From: Dyella flagellata
GTDB taxonomy: Bacteria > Pseudomonadota > Gammaproteobacteria > Xanthomonadales > Rhodanobacteraceae
Reading direction: 5' to 3'
Length of the DNA stretch: 64,000 nt
Assembly: GCF_030160275.1 (NCBI RefSeq)
Contig: NZ_BSOA01000049.1
Location: 124,001 to 188,000 of the forward strand
The notes beneath the pieces were generated by a model. It ran no database searches, had not been told where the DNA came from, and worked only from the letters and a program-made list of their open reading frames with translations. The position numbers and the translations under genes were made by a program. Below are positions 55,397 to 64,000 of this stretch, in pieces; position 1 is the stretch's first letter, and each line of letters begins with the position of its first letter.

Positions 55397-56605
55397 ATGA
55401 ACAGCATGCCTCTTGAGAACCCCCGCCACCGGATCGCTGTGCTGGCCGACCAGTGCGTGCAATGCGGCCTTTGCCTACCCGTCTGCCCCACCTATGCCCT
55501 GGACGGCAATGAAGCCGAGTCGCCGCGTGGGCGGATTGCTATCGCGGCGGCGCTTGCCAGGGGGACGGTCTTACCGAACGCTGAGCTGCGGGAGCCGCTG
55601 GATCACTGCCTGGGGTGCCTGAGTTGCGAGCGGGTTTGTCCGGCGGGGGTGAAGTATGAGGAGTTGCTGGTGGAGACCCGCGGCCTGTTGGGGCCGGCGC
55701 CTGGGCGACCTGAGGTTTTACTGCAGATAGTGAAGCGGCCATGGCTGAATCGCCTGGTGCAGGGCTTGGCTCGTTGGAGCAGGGCCAGCCGTTGGCTTGG
55801 GTTGATATTGCCTGCTGCCTGGCGGGCAGGGTTGGCTTTTGCAAAGCAAAAAGGAGGTCTTGTCGGTTACGGCAAGCTCGGGCAACACCACCCCGGCCCT
55901 CCCCTGCCAAGCAGGGGAAGGGCGACGGTGGCGCTGTTTCCTGGTTGCGCGGGCAGCGTGCAGGATGTTGAGGCCGAGCGTGCCGCGGAAACGCTGCTGG
56001 CAGCGGCCGGATATCATGTGGTGCGCCTGCCGGCATTCTGTTGCGGCGCACTGGATGCGCACGACGGCGCCTTACGCGTAGCCGAGGCGGCATCCGCCCG
56101 CATTAAACAGGCTTGGACTGGAGCACGCGCCAATTACCTGGTTACGGTGACACCGGGCTGCCTGAGCACTCTGCGCAAGTCCCTGCCGGAGGTGCATGTG
56201 GACGATCCCTATCGCCTGCTGGCCGAACAGATCGATACCTTGTCGTTTAATCCCCTGCCCGCCCGGCTCGCGCTGCATGTGCCCTGCACGCAGGCCAATG
56301 TGGCGCGTAGTGATACGGCCCTGTTGAAGCTGCTGCAGCGGATTCCCCAATTGGAGCTGCAGCGCCTGCCTGCCCCGCCCTATTGCTGCGGCGCCGCCGG
56401 CAGCCACGTGCTGCAGTTTCCGCAACGAGCTGCGCAACTACGCAAAAGCGTACTGACGCACGTCGAGACGCTGGATGTACAAGCCCTTCTGTCGTCCAAT
56501 ATCGGCTGCCGGTTGCACCTGGCGGCAGGCCTGGAAGAAAAAGCCTCCCGCCTACTCACGCTGCACCCGCTGACCCTGCTTGCGCAGCAATGGATATCGT
56601 CATGA
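55397..56605 (+). CDS. GlcF-like (Fe-S)-binding protein
   Basis: 402-aa protein of the glycolate oxidase iron-sulfur subunit/heterodisulfide reductase-related family. Two 4Fe-4S motifs at the N-terminus, [12 protein letters not shown] and [12 protein letters not shown], and two CCG domains, [11 protein letters not shown] and YCCGAAGSH. No glcD or glcE is nearby, so it is an orphan electron-transfer subunit of an unidentified flavoprotein dehydrogenase. Start chosen at ATG 55397; ATG 55406 is also possible. A 26-bp palindrome (55897-55922) lies inside the coding sequence at the less conserved GPPLPSRG linker. Overlaps coq7 by ATGA. Confidence 0.85.
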   Translation: MNSMPLENPRHRIAVLADQCVQCGLCLPVCPTYALDGNEAESPRGRIAIAAALARGTVLPNAELREPLDHCLGCLSCERVCPAGVKYEELLVETRGLLGPAPGRPEVLLQIVKRPWLNRLVQGLARWSRASRWLGLILPAAWRAGLAFAKQKGGLVGYGKLGQHHPGPPLPSRGRATVALFPGCAGSVQDVEAERAAETLLAAAGYHVVRLPAFCCGALDAHDGALRVAEAASARIKQAWTGARANYLVTVTPGCLSTLRKSLPEVHVDDPYRLLAEQIDTLSFNPLPARLALHVPCTQANVARSDTALLKLLQRIPQLELQRLPAPPYCCGAAGSHVLQFPQRAAQLRKSVLTHVETLDVQALLSSNIGCRLHLAAGLEEKASRLLTLHPLTLLAQQWISS

Positions 56606-57243
56606 ACGTACGCACGCTTACTCCACTCGATCGCCTGCTTGCCGGCATCGAACATGCCCTGGAAACCGTTGCCGGCACGCCGGAAGCGCATCGCCCTACC
56701 CCCGCCCACCATTTCGCCGACGCCGAGCTGGACGACAAAGAACGCCGCCACGTTGCCGGACTGATGCGCGTGAACCACACCGGCGAGGTATGCGCGCAGG
56801 CGCTGTACGACGGACAAGCCGCCCTGGCACGCAAAGAAGAGAACCGCGCACACCTCACCGATGCAGCCGCCGAGGAAACCGATCACCTCGCCTGGTGCGC
56901 CGAACGCCTGCACGAACTGGAAAGCCAGCCCAGCCTGCTCAATCCGCTGTGGTACGCCGGCAGCTACGCCATCGGCGCCCTGGCGGCGCTGGCAGGTGAC
57001 AAGGTCAGCCTGGGATTCGTGGTGGAAACGGAGAAGCAGGTGGAGGCGCACCTGGCCGAGCATATGCACCGACTGCCTGCGCAGGACGAGCGTTCGCGCG
57101 CGGTGTTGAAGCAGATGCAGGAGGACGAGGTGCGGCATGCGCAGAACGCGCGGGAGCGTGGCGGCATCGCGCTGCCGTTTCCGATTCCGCAGCTGATGCA
57201 TGCGACATCGCTGGTGATGAAGACGGTGGCGTATCGAGTTTGA
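56602..57243 (+). CDS. coq7: 2-polyprenyl-3-methyl-6-methoxy-1,4-benzoquinone hydroxylase (Coq7 type)
   Basis: Di-iron monooxygenase for the penultimate hydroxylation in ubiquinone synthesis, the alternative to UbiF. 213 aa from ATG 56602. Ferritin-like iron ligands are visible: [18 protein letters not shown] (Glu), [11 protein letters not shown] (Glu/His), [12 protein letters not shown] (Glu), QEDEVRHAQ (Glu/His). Translationally coupled to the Fe-S protein gene. Confidence 0.95.
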   Translation: MNVRTLTPLDRLLAGIEHALETVAGTPEAHRPTPAHHFADAELDDKERRHVAGLMRVNHTGEVCAQALYDGQAALARKEENRAHLTDAAAEETDHLAWCAERLHELESQPSLLNPLWYAGSYAIGALAALAGDKVSLGFVVETEKQVEAHLAEHMHRLPAQDERSRAVLKQMQEDEVRHAQNARERGGIALPFPIPQLMHATSLVMKTVAYRV

Positions 57244-57308
57244 GTAAGAACCAAGAGCCAAGCTAAAAGTCGCTGGGCCCCAGCGTTCGCCGGGGCGACG
57301 AGGACCAC

Positions 57309-57334
57309 AAAAAACCCGCCTTTCGGCGGGTTTT
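57309..57334. terminator. Bidirectional terminator between coq7 and speD
   Basis: Stem ACCCGCC/GGCGGGT with TTTC loop, between an A-run and a T-run, in the 93-bp convergent gap. Confidence 0.88.
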
Positions 57335-57336
57335 CG

Positions 57337-58122
57337 TTACATCAGGTTGCGACCGTGGAACAGTTCTTCGATCTCCCGACGCAGCAGCTGCTCAATCTTC
57401 TGGCGCTCCTTGAACGATAGATCGTCCGCGTGCGCCTCGAACAGGTAGGTGTCGAGGTCGAAGTCCTTGATGTGCATCTTGGTGTGGAAGATGTTCTCTT
57501 GGTACACGTTCACGTCGAACATTTCGTACTTCTGGCGGATGTGGCGCGCCAGGTAGTCCTGCACCGAGTTGATCTTGTGGTCGATGAAGTGCTTCTTGCC
57601 CTTCACGTCGCGGGTGAAGCCGCGCACGCGATAGTCGCACACCACGATGTCCGACTCGAAGCTGTCGATCAGGTAGTTCAGGGCCTTCAGCGGGGAGATC
57701 ACGCCGCAGGTGGCCACGTCGATGTCCGCGCGGAAGGTGGCAATGCCGTTGTGCGGATGCGTTTCCGGGTAGGTATGGACGGTGATGTGGCTCTTGTCCA
57801 TGTGCGCCACCACGGCATCGGAAATCGTGTCGCGGCCGAGCTTCTCGACCACCGGCTCCTCGGAGATGAGGATGGTCACGGACGCACCCTGCGGGTCGTA
57901 GTCCTGGCGGGCCACGTTGAGGATGTTCGCACCGATGATCTCGGCCACGTCGGTCAGGATCTGGGTGAGGCGATCGGCGTCGTACTGCTCGTCGATGTAC
58001 TCGATGTAGCGCTGGCGCTGGTCTTCCGATACCGCATAGCAGATATCGTAGATATTGAAGCTCAGGGCCTTGGTCAGGTTGTTGAAGCCCTGCAGACGCA
58101 GGCGAGGGAGGGGTTTCACCAC
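57337..58122 (-). CDS. speD: S-adenosylmethionine decarboxylase proenzyme
   Basis: Pyruvoyl enzyme providing decarboxylated SAM for spermidine synthesis. 261 aa from GTG 58122, with GGAG 7 nt upstream and alignment of [20 protein letters not shown] to the E. coli start. The self-cleavage site is K110-S111 in [20 protein letters not shown], giving the pyruvoyl group on the alpha chain. Class 1B (E. coli-like) length. Neighbour of clp as in Xanthomonas. Confidence 0.97.
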   Translation of the reverse strand: MVKPLPRLRLQGFNNLTKALSFNIYDICYAVSEDQRQRYIEYIDEQYDADRLTQILTDVAEIIGANILNVARQDYDPQGASVTILISEEPVVEKLGRDTISDAVVAHMDKSHITVHTYPETHPHNGIATFRADIDVATCGVISPLKALNYLIDSFESDIVVCDYRVRGFTRDVKGKKHFIDHKINSVQDYLARHIRQKYEMFDVNVYQENIFHTKMHIKDFDLDTYLFEAHADDLSFKERQKIEQLLRREIEELFHGRNLM

Positions 58123-58188
58123 GGCGACACTCCATGGCCGGGTCACGGCCGACAGGTGAGGCGGGTTAGCTACAAGGGTCCCCGCTGG

Positions 58189-58216
58189 TTGAAAAAGCGT
58201 GCTGGACCCTTATCCT
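58189..58216 (+). promoter_or_regulatory. Candidate sigma-70 promoter upstream of clp
   Basis: TTGAAA (58189-58194), 16-nt spacer, TATCCT (58211-58216), about 290 bp before clp. An inverted repeat AAGGGTCC..GGACCCTT (58174-58181 and 58204-58211) overlaps it and could be an operator. The whole 384-bp speD-clp gap otherwise shows no gene. Confidence 0.3.
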
Positions 58217-58506
58217 GCACGCCCCTTGTGTACGGACGATGGCAGTGGGCTGCCTTCGGTCCGGAAGACTGCGAAGTATGCGGCAATTGGACGGAAAACA
58301 GAACCAGCCAGCCCCTTTTTTTGCACTGCGGCGTGACGGGGCACCGGGGGAATGGTTTGCGAGGGGGCATCGAATGGATCACGCAGGCTGCTTGCCGCCG
58401 ATCACGTCCTCTATGCAGGGCGCCACAGAACATCCCTCTGCTTCACATGTCTTTGCCATAATGCGAAAGTCGCAAAGGACGCGCTTCGATCCGTATTGGT
58501 CGCAGG

Positions 58507-59244
58507 ATGGGCGACCCTAGAGATCAACTCAGCTTGGGGAAAACTTCTGTGGTGCAACTGAAATACCAGTTACAACAGGCCTTCGAACGTTCACAGGCGC
58601 CGCTAGGCTTTGCGCCCGACCCAGCTTCCATGGAACGTTTCCTTGGGCTCTGCCACCGTCGCCGCTACCCGGGCAAAACCGCCATCATCCGCCCCGGTGA
58701 CCCTGCCAACACCCTTTACTACGTCATCGAAGGCTCGCTGGCCGTCTGCACGGAAGACGAGCAGGGCCGTGAACTCATCCTCGCCTACATCAGCCGCGGC
58801 CAGTTCATCGGCGAGATGGGCCTATTCGTCGAGCAGGCGCAGCGCGAGTCGATGGTGCGCACCCGCAGCCCTTGCGAGATGGCCGAGATCAGCTACGAGC
58901 GCCTGTTCCAGCTGATGGAAGGCCCGCTACGCGACGAGTGCCCGAAGATCCTGTTCTCCATCGGCGCCCAGCTTACCCACCGCCTGCTGCGCACTTCGCG
59001 CCAGGTGAGCCGCATGGCCTTCATGGACGTCACTAATCGCATCTCCCGCACCCTGCTGGACCTATGCCAGGAGCCGGACGCGATGAGCCATCCTGACGGC
59101 ACGCAGATCCGCATTTCGCGCCAGGAAGTCAGCCGCATCGTCGGCTGCTCGCGCGAGATGGTCGGGCGCGTGCTCAAGCAGCTCGAAGAACAGGGCATGA
59201 TCGACGTGTCGGGCAAGACGATCGTGGTGCGCGGCACGCGCTGA
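58507..59244 (+). CDS. clp: CRP-like global regulator Clp
   Basis: CRP/FNR-family activator; in Xanthomonas Clp binds c-di-GMP rather than cAMP and controls virulence and biofilm genes (family knowledge). 245 aa from ATG 58507; the conserved start may be a little later, near LSLGKTSVV. Cyclic-nucleotide domain at about 40-155 (FRPGDPA-like IIRPGDPANTLYYVIEGS, RGQFIGEMGLFVE), long dimer helix, then HTH with ISRQEVSRIVGCSREMVGRVLKQLEEQG. The Glu after FVEQAQR aligns, from memory, with the residue implicated in c-di-GMP sensing. Context clp-speD supports orthology. Confidence 0.93.
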   Translation: MGDPRDQLSLGKTSVVQLKYQLQQAFERSQAPLGFAPDPASMERFLGLCHRRRYPGKTAIIRPGDPANTLYYVIEGSLAVCTEDEQGRELILAYISRGQFIGEMGLFVEQAQRESMVRTRSPCEMAEISYERLFQLMEGPLRDECPKILFSIGAQLTHRLLRTSRQVSRMAFMDVTNRISRTLLDLCQEPDAMSHPDGTQIRISRQEVSRIVGCSREMVGRVLKQLEEQGMIDVSGKTIVVRGTR

Positions 59245-59322
59245 GCTGGATGCAGTCGCCCCGGTGCACGCCGGGGCCCAGCGCCTCCAGTGACCATGCG
59301 CGGGCCGTTCAAAGTCACCTAA

Positions 59323-59342
59323 GTCCCCGCTTTCGCGGGGAC
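59323..59342. repeat. Short palindrome GTCCCCGC..GCGGGGAC
   Basis: 8-bp arms with TTTC loop in the convergent gap clp/MarR-GNAT; a widely dispersed extragenic palindrome type. It could act as a weak terminator. Confidence 0.55.
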
Positions 59343-59348
59343 GACGAA

Positions 59349-60314
59349 TCAAGCAGGCCGCTTCTTCGAGGGCTGATAAATCATGTACACATCCGCCCGC
59401 TCGTAATGCGAGCCCGGGCGCACCGACGGCTGCAAGACAAAGCCCGCCTTTTCGTACATGCCCAACGCGGTCTTGAGGCGACTGTTGGATTCTAGAAACA
59501 GGGTGTGGCCATCGCACCGGTGGAATTCGGCGATGCATGCATCAAGCAGACGCTTGCCTGCCCCCAGCCCACGGAAAGTTTCATCCACGCCCATCTTGGT
59601 CAGTTCGAACACACCGGGCGATTCGTGCAGCAAGGCACAGGTACCTATGATCTCCTCACCCAGCCGCGCGAAGAAGATCGCACCGCCCGGCTGCAGGATG
59701 TAGCGTTCCGGATCGCTTAGCACGGCCTTGTCGATCTCCTCGATGCGGAAGTAGCGCTCCAGCCACTGCGCATTCAAGCGGTAGAAGTGTTCGCGTAACT
59801 CCGGCGCGTAGGGAACGACCTGAAGAGGCGTCGCCTTGATGGTTGCGTGCTCGGCCAGGATCGCCTCGGCTACCGGGCGTTCCTGCAAGGCGCGCTCGCA
59901 GGCCTCGATGGCATTGAGCAACTGCATGGCATGTTCTTCCAATGAGGTACTTACTCCGCGCCGCACGGCGCACCAGATCGGGCCGAGCTCGGCCAGTGAG
60001 GCATGCGCCTTGTCGGTGAGCACCAGCACCGTGCGGCGGCCATCGGCCGGATCGCGCCGCCGCCGCATCATGCCCGAACGCACGAGCTTGTCGCTGAGCT
60101 GGCTCACCGCCGAGTGGGTCTGGCCGATCGCAGCAGCCACTTCGCTCACCGAGCTGGGACCGGTGTCCCACAAATAACGTAGCACCGGCAGCCAGCGGGA
60201 TTCGATGCGGGCACCGAGGGTCTGGTAGACCTCGTCGGCGGCGCCATAGAAGTGGTCGCTGAGGGCTTTCAGGCGGCTGCCGAGTGCCAGTTTGCCCAGG
60301 GATGCCAGGTACAT
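59349..60314 (-). CDS. MarR-type regulator fused to GNAT acetyltransferase
   Basis: 321 aa. N-terminal winged HTH (about 35-115) with VLRYLWDTGPSSVSEVAAAIGQTHSAVSQLSDKLVRSGMMRRRRDPADGRR, a MarR signature including the wing. C-terminal GNAT domain (about 165-315) with EEIIGTCALLHE, ELTKMGVDETFRGLGAGKRLLDACI (acetyl-CoA loop RGLGAGK) and LFLESNSRLKTALGMYEKAGF. This fusion is a known architecture; substrate unknown. Confidence 0.92.
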   Translation of the reverse strand: MYLASLGKLALGSRLKALSDHFYGAADEVYQTLGARIESRWLPVLRYLWDTGPSSVSEVAAAIGQTHSAVSQLSDKLVRSGMMRRRRDPADGRRTVLVLTDKAHASLAELGPIWCAVRRGVSTSLEEHAMQLLNAIEACERALQERPVAEAILAEHATIKATPLQVVPYAPELREHFYRLNAQWLERYFRIEEIDKAVLSDPERYILQPGGAIFFARLGEEIIGTCALLHESPGVFELTKMGVDETFRGLGAGKRLLDACIAEFHRCDGHTLFLESNSRLKTALGMYEKAGFVLQPSVRPGSHYERADVYMIYQPSKKRPA

Positions 60315-60393
60315 ATGGATGTCTGCAGGAGAGATGCGTAAGCACTAACGTATCTTGCCCCGACCGAAGCTGCAAGCCTCCCGAGGGCACCCT

Positions 60394-60460
60394 GTAGGCC
60401 GGGATGACAATCCCAGCTTTCATGCGGGTGGATGGATGCTGGGATTTCATCCCAGCCTAC
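60394..60460. repeat. REPIN-like pair of palindromes, copies 5 and 6
   Basis: Units at 60394-60417 (GTAGGCCGGGATGACAATCCCAGC) and 60437-60460 (TGCTGGGATTTCATCCCAGC core) in inverted orientation, 19 bp apart, between the MarR-GNAT and HAD genes. Confidence 0.75.
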
Positions 60461-60497
60461 GCGACGCTTTGGCGGATGTTCCAAAGGCGGGCGGCAG

Positions 60498-61199
60498 TCA
60501 GTACCAGGCCACCCGTGTCACCGCCCTGCCCAGCGCCTTCTCCACCCGCTTGCACAGCTTGGGCGTGCCATTGACCAGCACCGCCTCGCCGGCCTGCTTG
60601 AGCATCGGCATGTCCTGGAAGGAATCGCTGTAGGCCAGCCGCCAGCCGGTCACGCCCTGGGCGGCAAGGTTCTGCACCTTGCGACGGCCAACGTTGTGCA
60701 TATACACGCGCATGCCGAACAAGCCGGGCTTCAGCTGTGAGGCGACGATGCGCAGTTCGGGCAGGCCCAACTGGCTCAGCAGGCGCGTGACCAGGATCCG
60801 CTCGCAACCTGTGACGACAATCACTTGGTCGCCTTCCGCCAGATGCCGGCGCAAAACGCTCAGGCCATCGCGATAAAACTGGCGTGGGCGGCGCACGAGC
60901 TCGTCGGCAAAAGCTTCGGCGGCGACCTGGTAGCGTTGTGCCCCAAGGCCGCATAGCGCCACGTGGATCAGTGCCCGGCTCGCAAGCCGGCGCGAAAACA
61001 CGCTGCACAACAACCACCATGGCAAGCACAGTATTGCCAGAAATTTGTAGATCGGCGAACCGGCGTAGCGATGCTGGATGAACAGCCCGAAAGCATCGCC
61101 CTGGAATAGCACGCCGTCGAAGTCGAACAGCACTGTGCGCGACGCATCGGCATCGCTGCCCGCTTGCGCCGGCGCGTGATTCGTTTCCCCTGTAAACAT
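60498..61199 (-). CDS. HAD-IB family phosphatase (phosphoserine phosphatase-like)
   Basis: 233 aa. HAD motif I LFDFDGVLFQGD (Asp nucleophile), motif II VIVVTGCE, motif III Lys in GRRKVQNL, motif IV YSDSFQDMPML. The helical cap includes a hydrophobic stretch (KFLAILCLPWWLLCSVF) that may be membrane-associated. It starts 2 nt after the trpC stop, so it is the last gene of the trpDC transcript. Substrate not evident. Confidence 0.88.
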   Translation of the reverse strand: MFTGETNHAPAQAGSDADASRTVLFDFDGVLFQGDAFGLFIQHRYAGSPIYKFLAILCLPWWLLCSVFSRRLASRALIHVALCGLGAQRYQVAAEAFADELVRRPRQFYRDGLSVLRRHLAEGDQVIVVTGCERILVTRLLSQLGLPELRIVASQLKPGLFGMRVYMHNVGRRKVQNLAAQGVTGWRLAYSDSFQDMPMLKQAGEAVLVNGTPKLCKRVEKALGRAVTRVAWY

Positions 61200-61201
61200 G
61201 A

Positions 61202-61996
61202 TCAGTGCGTATTGAACAGCCGCTTCAGTTCCTGCCCAGGGTCGGCCGCGCGCATGAACGCCTCGCCGACCAGAAATGCGTTGATACCCGCCTCGCGCAA
61301 ACGCTCCACGTCCTGCGGCGTATGGATGCCCGACTCGGCGACCAGGATGCGGTCGTATTCCATCAGTTGCTGCAGTCCGAGCGTGGTATCGAGCGAGGTT
61401 TCGAAAGTGCGCAGGTTACGGTTGTTGACGCCGATCAGCGGTACGGGCACGGCTTGCGCGCGCTCCAGCTCTTCGGCGTCGTGCACTTCGCACAGTACGT
61501 CCAGGTCCAGGTCGGCGGCCAGCAGCGACAGCTCCAGCAGATCCGCATCGCCCAGCGCGGCTACGATCAGCAGGATGCAATCGGCGCCGATCGCGCGCGC
61601 TTCGTACACCTGGTAGGGATCGATCACGAAATCCTTGCGCAACACCGGCAGCGAGCAGGCCGCGCGCGCCTGCCGCAGGAAGTCCTCGCTGCCCTGGAAG
61701 AAATCCTTATCCGTGAGCACCGACAGGCATGCCGCTCCGCCCAGTTCGTAACTGCGCGCGATGGCGACCGGATCGAACTCGGCGCGGATCACGCCCTTGC
61801 TCGGGCTGGCCTTTTTCACTTCAGCGATCACCGCCACGTCGCCCGCGGCAATCTTCGCTTCGACCGCCGCGGCGAAACCACGCGTATCGGGCATGTCCGC
61901 CACGCGCGCAGACAGCTCCTTCAGAGGCAACTTGGCGCTGCGCTCGGCGAGCTCTTCCGCCTTACGAGCAAGAATGCGTTGAAGAATGTCGGTCAT
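61202..61996 (-). CDS. trpC: Indole-3-glycerol phosphate synthase
   Basis: Fourth step of tryptophan synthesis. 264 aa from ATG 61996. [21 protein letters not shown] (catalytic Lys), [53 protein letters not shown] and [10 protein letters not shown] are all present. Monofunctional, with no PRAI fusion as in E. coli. Confidence 0.97.
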   Translation of the reverse strand: MTDILQRILARKAEELAERSAKLPLKELSARVADMPDTRGFAAAVEAKIAAGDVAVIAEVKKASPSKGVIRAEFDPVAIARSYELGGAACLSVLTDKDFFQGSEDFLRQARAACSLPVLRKDFVIDPYQVYEARAIGADCILLIVAALGDADLLELSLLAADLDLDVLCEVHDAEELERAQAVPVPLIGVNNRNLRTFETSLDTTLGLQQLMEYDRILVAESGIHTPQDVERLREAGINAFLVGEAFMRAADPGQELKRLFNTH

Positions 61997-62058
61997 GAGG
62001 CTCTGATCGGCACAGGTGGGATAACGGGGAGGCGGCAAGACCGCGTCCGGGGCTAGTA

Positions 62059-63108
62059 TCAACTATCTGCCAGCCGCCGGGTGGCTGCAACGAACGCTTC
62101 CATTTTGGCACGTGCCGCGCCGCTGGCGATGGTCGCCCGGGCCAGCTCGATGCCACCGGCGATGCTGCCAACCAGCCCGGAGGCATACAACGCGGCCCCT
62201 GCGTTCAGGCAGACGATGTCGCGCGGCACCCCCTGGCGGTTGCCTAGGGCGTCCAGCAGCAGGGCTTTGGATTCCTCGGCGTTTTCCACCCTAAGGTTGC
62301 GGCTGGAGGCCATGGCCAGGCCAAAGTCTTCCGGCTCCACTTCGTACTCGTGCACCTCGCCGTCGCGCAGCTCGCCCACCAGGGTGGAAGCGCCCAGCGA
62401 AATCTCGTCCATACCATCGCGCCCCCACACCACCAGGGCATGCTGGGCTCCCAAGGCCTGCAAGACGCGCACCTGGATGCCGACCAGGTCCGGATGGAAC
62501 ACCCCCATCAGGATGTTTGGCGCACCCGCCGGATTGGTGAGCGGACCGAGAATGTTGAACAGCGTGCGCACGCCCATTTCCTTGCGCACCGGGGCGACCA
62601 CTTTCATCGCCGGGTGATGGTTGGGCGCGTACATGAAGCCGATGTCGGTCTCGGCCATGCATTGCGCCACCTGCGCGGGCTTCAGGTCGATGCGCGCACC
62701 GAGTGCTTCCAGCACATCTGCGCTACCCGATTTGGAGGAAACGCTGCGCCCGCCGTGCTTGGCAATGCGGGCGCCGGCCGCGGCAGTCACGAACATCGCC
62801 GCGGTGGAAATATTGAAAGTCGACGCCCCGTCGCCGCCGGTACCGACGATATCCACGAAATGGGGGTGCACCGGCGCATCCACTTTCGCCGACAGCTCAC
62901 GCATGACACGCGCCGCTCCGGTGATCTCACCTACCGTTTCCTTCTTCACGCGCAGGCCGGTGATGATCGCCGCCGTCATCAGCGGGCTCACTTCGCCGTT
63001 CATGATCTGGCGCATCAGCGCGATCATTTCATCGTGGAAGATCTCGCGGTGCTCGATCGTCCGCTGCAGGGCCTCCTGCGGCGTGATGGTGATCAGGCGC
63101 GCCGTCAT
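62059..63108 (-). CDS. trpD: Anthranilate phosphoribosyltransferase
   Basis: Transfers phosphoribose from PRPP to anthranilate. 349 aa from ATG 63108. PRPP-binding [39 protein letters not shown], anthranilate site [12 protein letters not shown] and LGPLTNPAG are present. The start overlaps the trpG stop (ATGA). Confidence 0.97.
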   Translation of the reverse strand: MTARLITITPQEALQRTIEHREIFHDEMIALMRQIMNGEVSPLMTAAIITGLRVKKETVGEITGAARVMRELSAKVDAPVHPHFVDIVGTGGDGASTFNISTAAMFVTAAAGARIAKHGGRSVSSKSGSADVLEALGARIDLKPAQVAQCMAETDIGFMYAPNHHPAMKVVAPVRKEMGVRTLFNILGPLTNPAGAPNILMGVFHPDLVGIQVRVLQALGAQHALVVWGRDGMDEISLGASTLVGELRDGEVHEYEVEPEDFGLAMASSRNLRVENAEESKALLLDALGNRQGVPRDIVCLNAGAALYASGLVGSIAGGIELARATIASGAARAKMEAFVAATRRLADS

Positions 63109-63704
63109 GCGGCGAGCTGGTGCAGCGGCAGGCCCAGGAAATTCCGCAGCAGGTCGTGGCCGTGCTGGGTGAGAATCGATTCGGGATGGAACTGCACGCC
63201 TTCGACTGCCAGGGTCTTGTGGCGCAGCCCCATGATCTCGTCGATGGAACCGTCCGGGTGCTCGGTCCAGGCAGTGATTTCCAGGCAATCGGGCAGCGAG
63301 GTCTGCTCCACCACCAGCGAGTGGTAGCGGGTGGCCTCGAACGGATCCGGCAAGCCGGCAAACACCCCCTTGCCCCGGTGACGCACAGGCGAGGTCTTGC
63401 CATGCATGATCTGCTTGGCGCGAATGACCTTGCCGCCGAACGCCTGGCCGATCGCCTGGTGCCCGAGGCACACGCCGAACACCGGAATTTCCCCGCTCAG
63501 CTCGCGCAGCACCGCCAGCGAAACGCCGGCGTCGTCCGGCGTGCCCGGCCCCGGGGAAATCATGATGTGCGAGGGCTTCAACGCGCGGATACCGGCGATG
63601 TCCAGCGCATCGTTGCGCACCACCTTCACCTCCTGCCCCAACTCGCCCAGGTACTGCACGAGGTTGAAGGTGAAGCTGTCGTAGTTGTCGATCATCAGCA
63701 GCAT
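63105..63704 (-). CDS. trpG: Anthranilate synthase glutamine amidotransferase subunit
   Basis: Glutaminase delivering ammonia to TrpE (or PabB). 199 aa. [28 protein letters not shown], catalytic GVCLGHQ (Cys79), HSLVVE, and the His/Glu of VQFHPES form the class I amidotransferase triad. Order trpG-trpD-trpC; trpE is not within the window. Confidence 0.97.
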   Translation of the reverse strand: MLLMIDNYDSFTFNLVQYLGELGQEVKVVRNDALDIAGIRALKPSHIMISPGPGTPDDAGVSLAVLRELSGEIPVFGVCLGHQAIGQAFGGKVIRAKQIMHGKTSPVRHRGKGVFAGLPDPFEATRYHSLVVEQTSLPDCLEITAWTEHPDGSIDEIMGLRHKTLAVEGVQFHPESILTQHGHDLLRNFLGLPLHQLAA

Positions 63705-63848
63705 GATTGGCCTAACTCTCTGATCTCATGGGCACCCGCATCTAACCGGGCGGTCATCGAAAGACGGAACCAGCATTATGCATTGTAGCGGCCGTCATCG
63801 CGGCAGTGCAGCAATGGCGGAGGCCCGGCATGGCCGAAGGGGATCGCC

Positions 63849-64000
63849 TTATCGGTTGAGCATGGTGTTCTTGTAGAAGATCCCAAGCCCCGTCGAACCG
63901 GCATGCCTGGAGAGGATGTCGACGACCTTGCCGGCGGTTTCTTTCTTGCTCCAATCCGCCTGCCATTCGAGCATGACCGGCAACCAGGTGATCGGCACCG
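63849..64000 (-). CDS. C-terminal fragment of an unidentified gene
   Basis: A minus-strand frame enters at the right edge and ends TAA at 63849-63851. The last 49 residues read VPITWLPVMLEWQADWSKKE .. GIFYKNTMLNR. It does not match the end of TrpE, which might be expected upstream of trpG. Family not recognised; 144 bp separate it from trpG. Confidence 0.55.
   Translation of the reverse strand, partial: VPITWLPVMLEWQADWSKKETAGKVVDILSRHAGSTGLGIFYKNTMLNR

Overview
The window looks like a chromosomal segment of a gammaproteobacterium of the order Xanthomonadales, most likely the Rhodanobacteraceae (Dyella/Rhodanobacter/Luteibacter-like). This is inferred from high GC, from the clp (CRP-like c-di-GMP regulator)-speD-coq7 and trpGDC neighbourhoods, from large TonB-dependent receptors of the Xanthomonas/Caulobacter type, and from protein-level resemblance. 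No species call is possible from the sequence alone. Most of it is compact core genome with many 1-4 nt start/stop overlaps.

Layout. 1-4.4 kb: type IV pilus operon pilMNOPQ (minus; pilQ runs off the left edge), divergent from the bifunctional PBP1A gene (4.6-7.2 kb). 7.2-13.7 kb: a conserved hypothetical gene, a 336-bp nested-palindrome element, gltA, rpmE2 (L31 type B), a nucleoside hydrolase, recG and ridA. 13.8-23.6 kb: spoT-rpoZ and gmk-yicC, separated by a complete Mla phospholipid-transport locus (mlaA facing mlaFEDCB) whose MlaD carries two MCE domains; then rph, rdgB and hemW. 25.5-32.8 kb: a DUF1631 protein coupled to a PilZ protein, pepQ, and a cydP-cydA-cydB-cydX cytochrome bd operon. 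33-39 kb: a Tat-type alpha/beta hydrolase divergent from an XRE/MmyB regulator with a palindromic operator between them, a Tat-exported phospholipase C, then pepP-ygfB. 39-41 kb: TIGR02449-zapA-6S RNA-fau-EVE. 41-51 kb: GH31 glycosidase, rpiA, an intact TonB receptor, and a divergent TonB receptor broken by an in-frame stop codon.

51-54.3 kb is the accessory part: an HXXEE membrane protein, gene fragments, an unknown exported protein, an orphan barnase/RNase Sa-type ribonuclease, two small ORFs ahead of a terminator, and 181-bp tandem repeats directly downstream of tRNA-Gln(CUG). The repeats copy the 3' end of the tRNA and resemble in architecture the rtt repeats of the E. coli tyrT operon. 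54.4-64 kb returns to core genes: rplM-rpsI, a GlcF-like Fe-S protein with coq7, speD, clp, a MarR-GNAT fusion, a HAD phosphatase, trpC, trpD, trpG and a 3' gene fragment.

The most unusual items are the tRNA-Gln repeats and the terminator stem that includes the tRNA's own acceptor strand, the 336-bp palindromic element flanked by TA, the duplicated MCE module in MlaD, the orphan ribonuclease, and the nonsense-interrupted TonB receptor. Dispersed REP/REPIN-like palindromes (core GGCTGGGAT..ATCCCAGCC) lie in several intergenic gaps.
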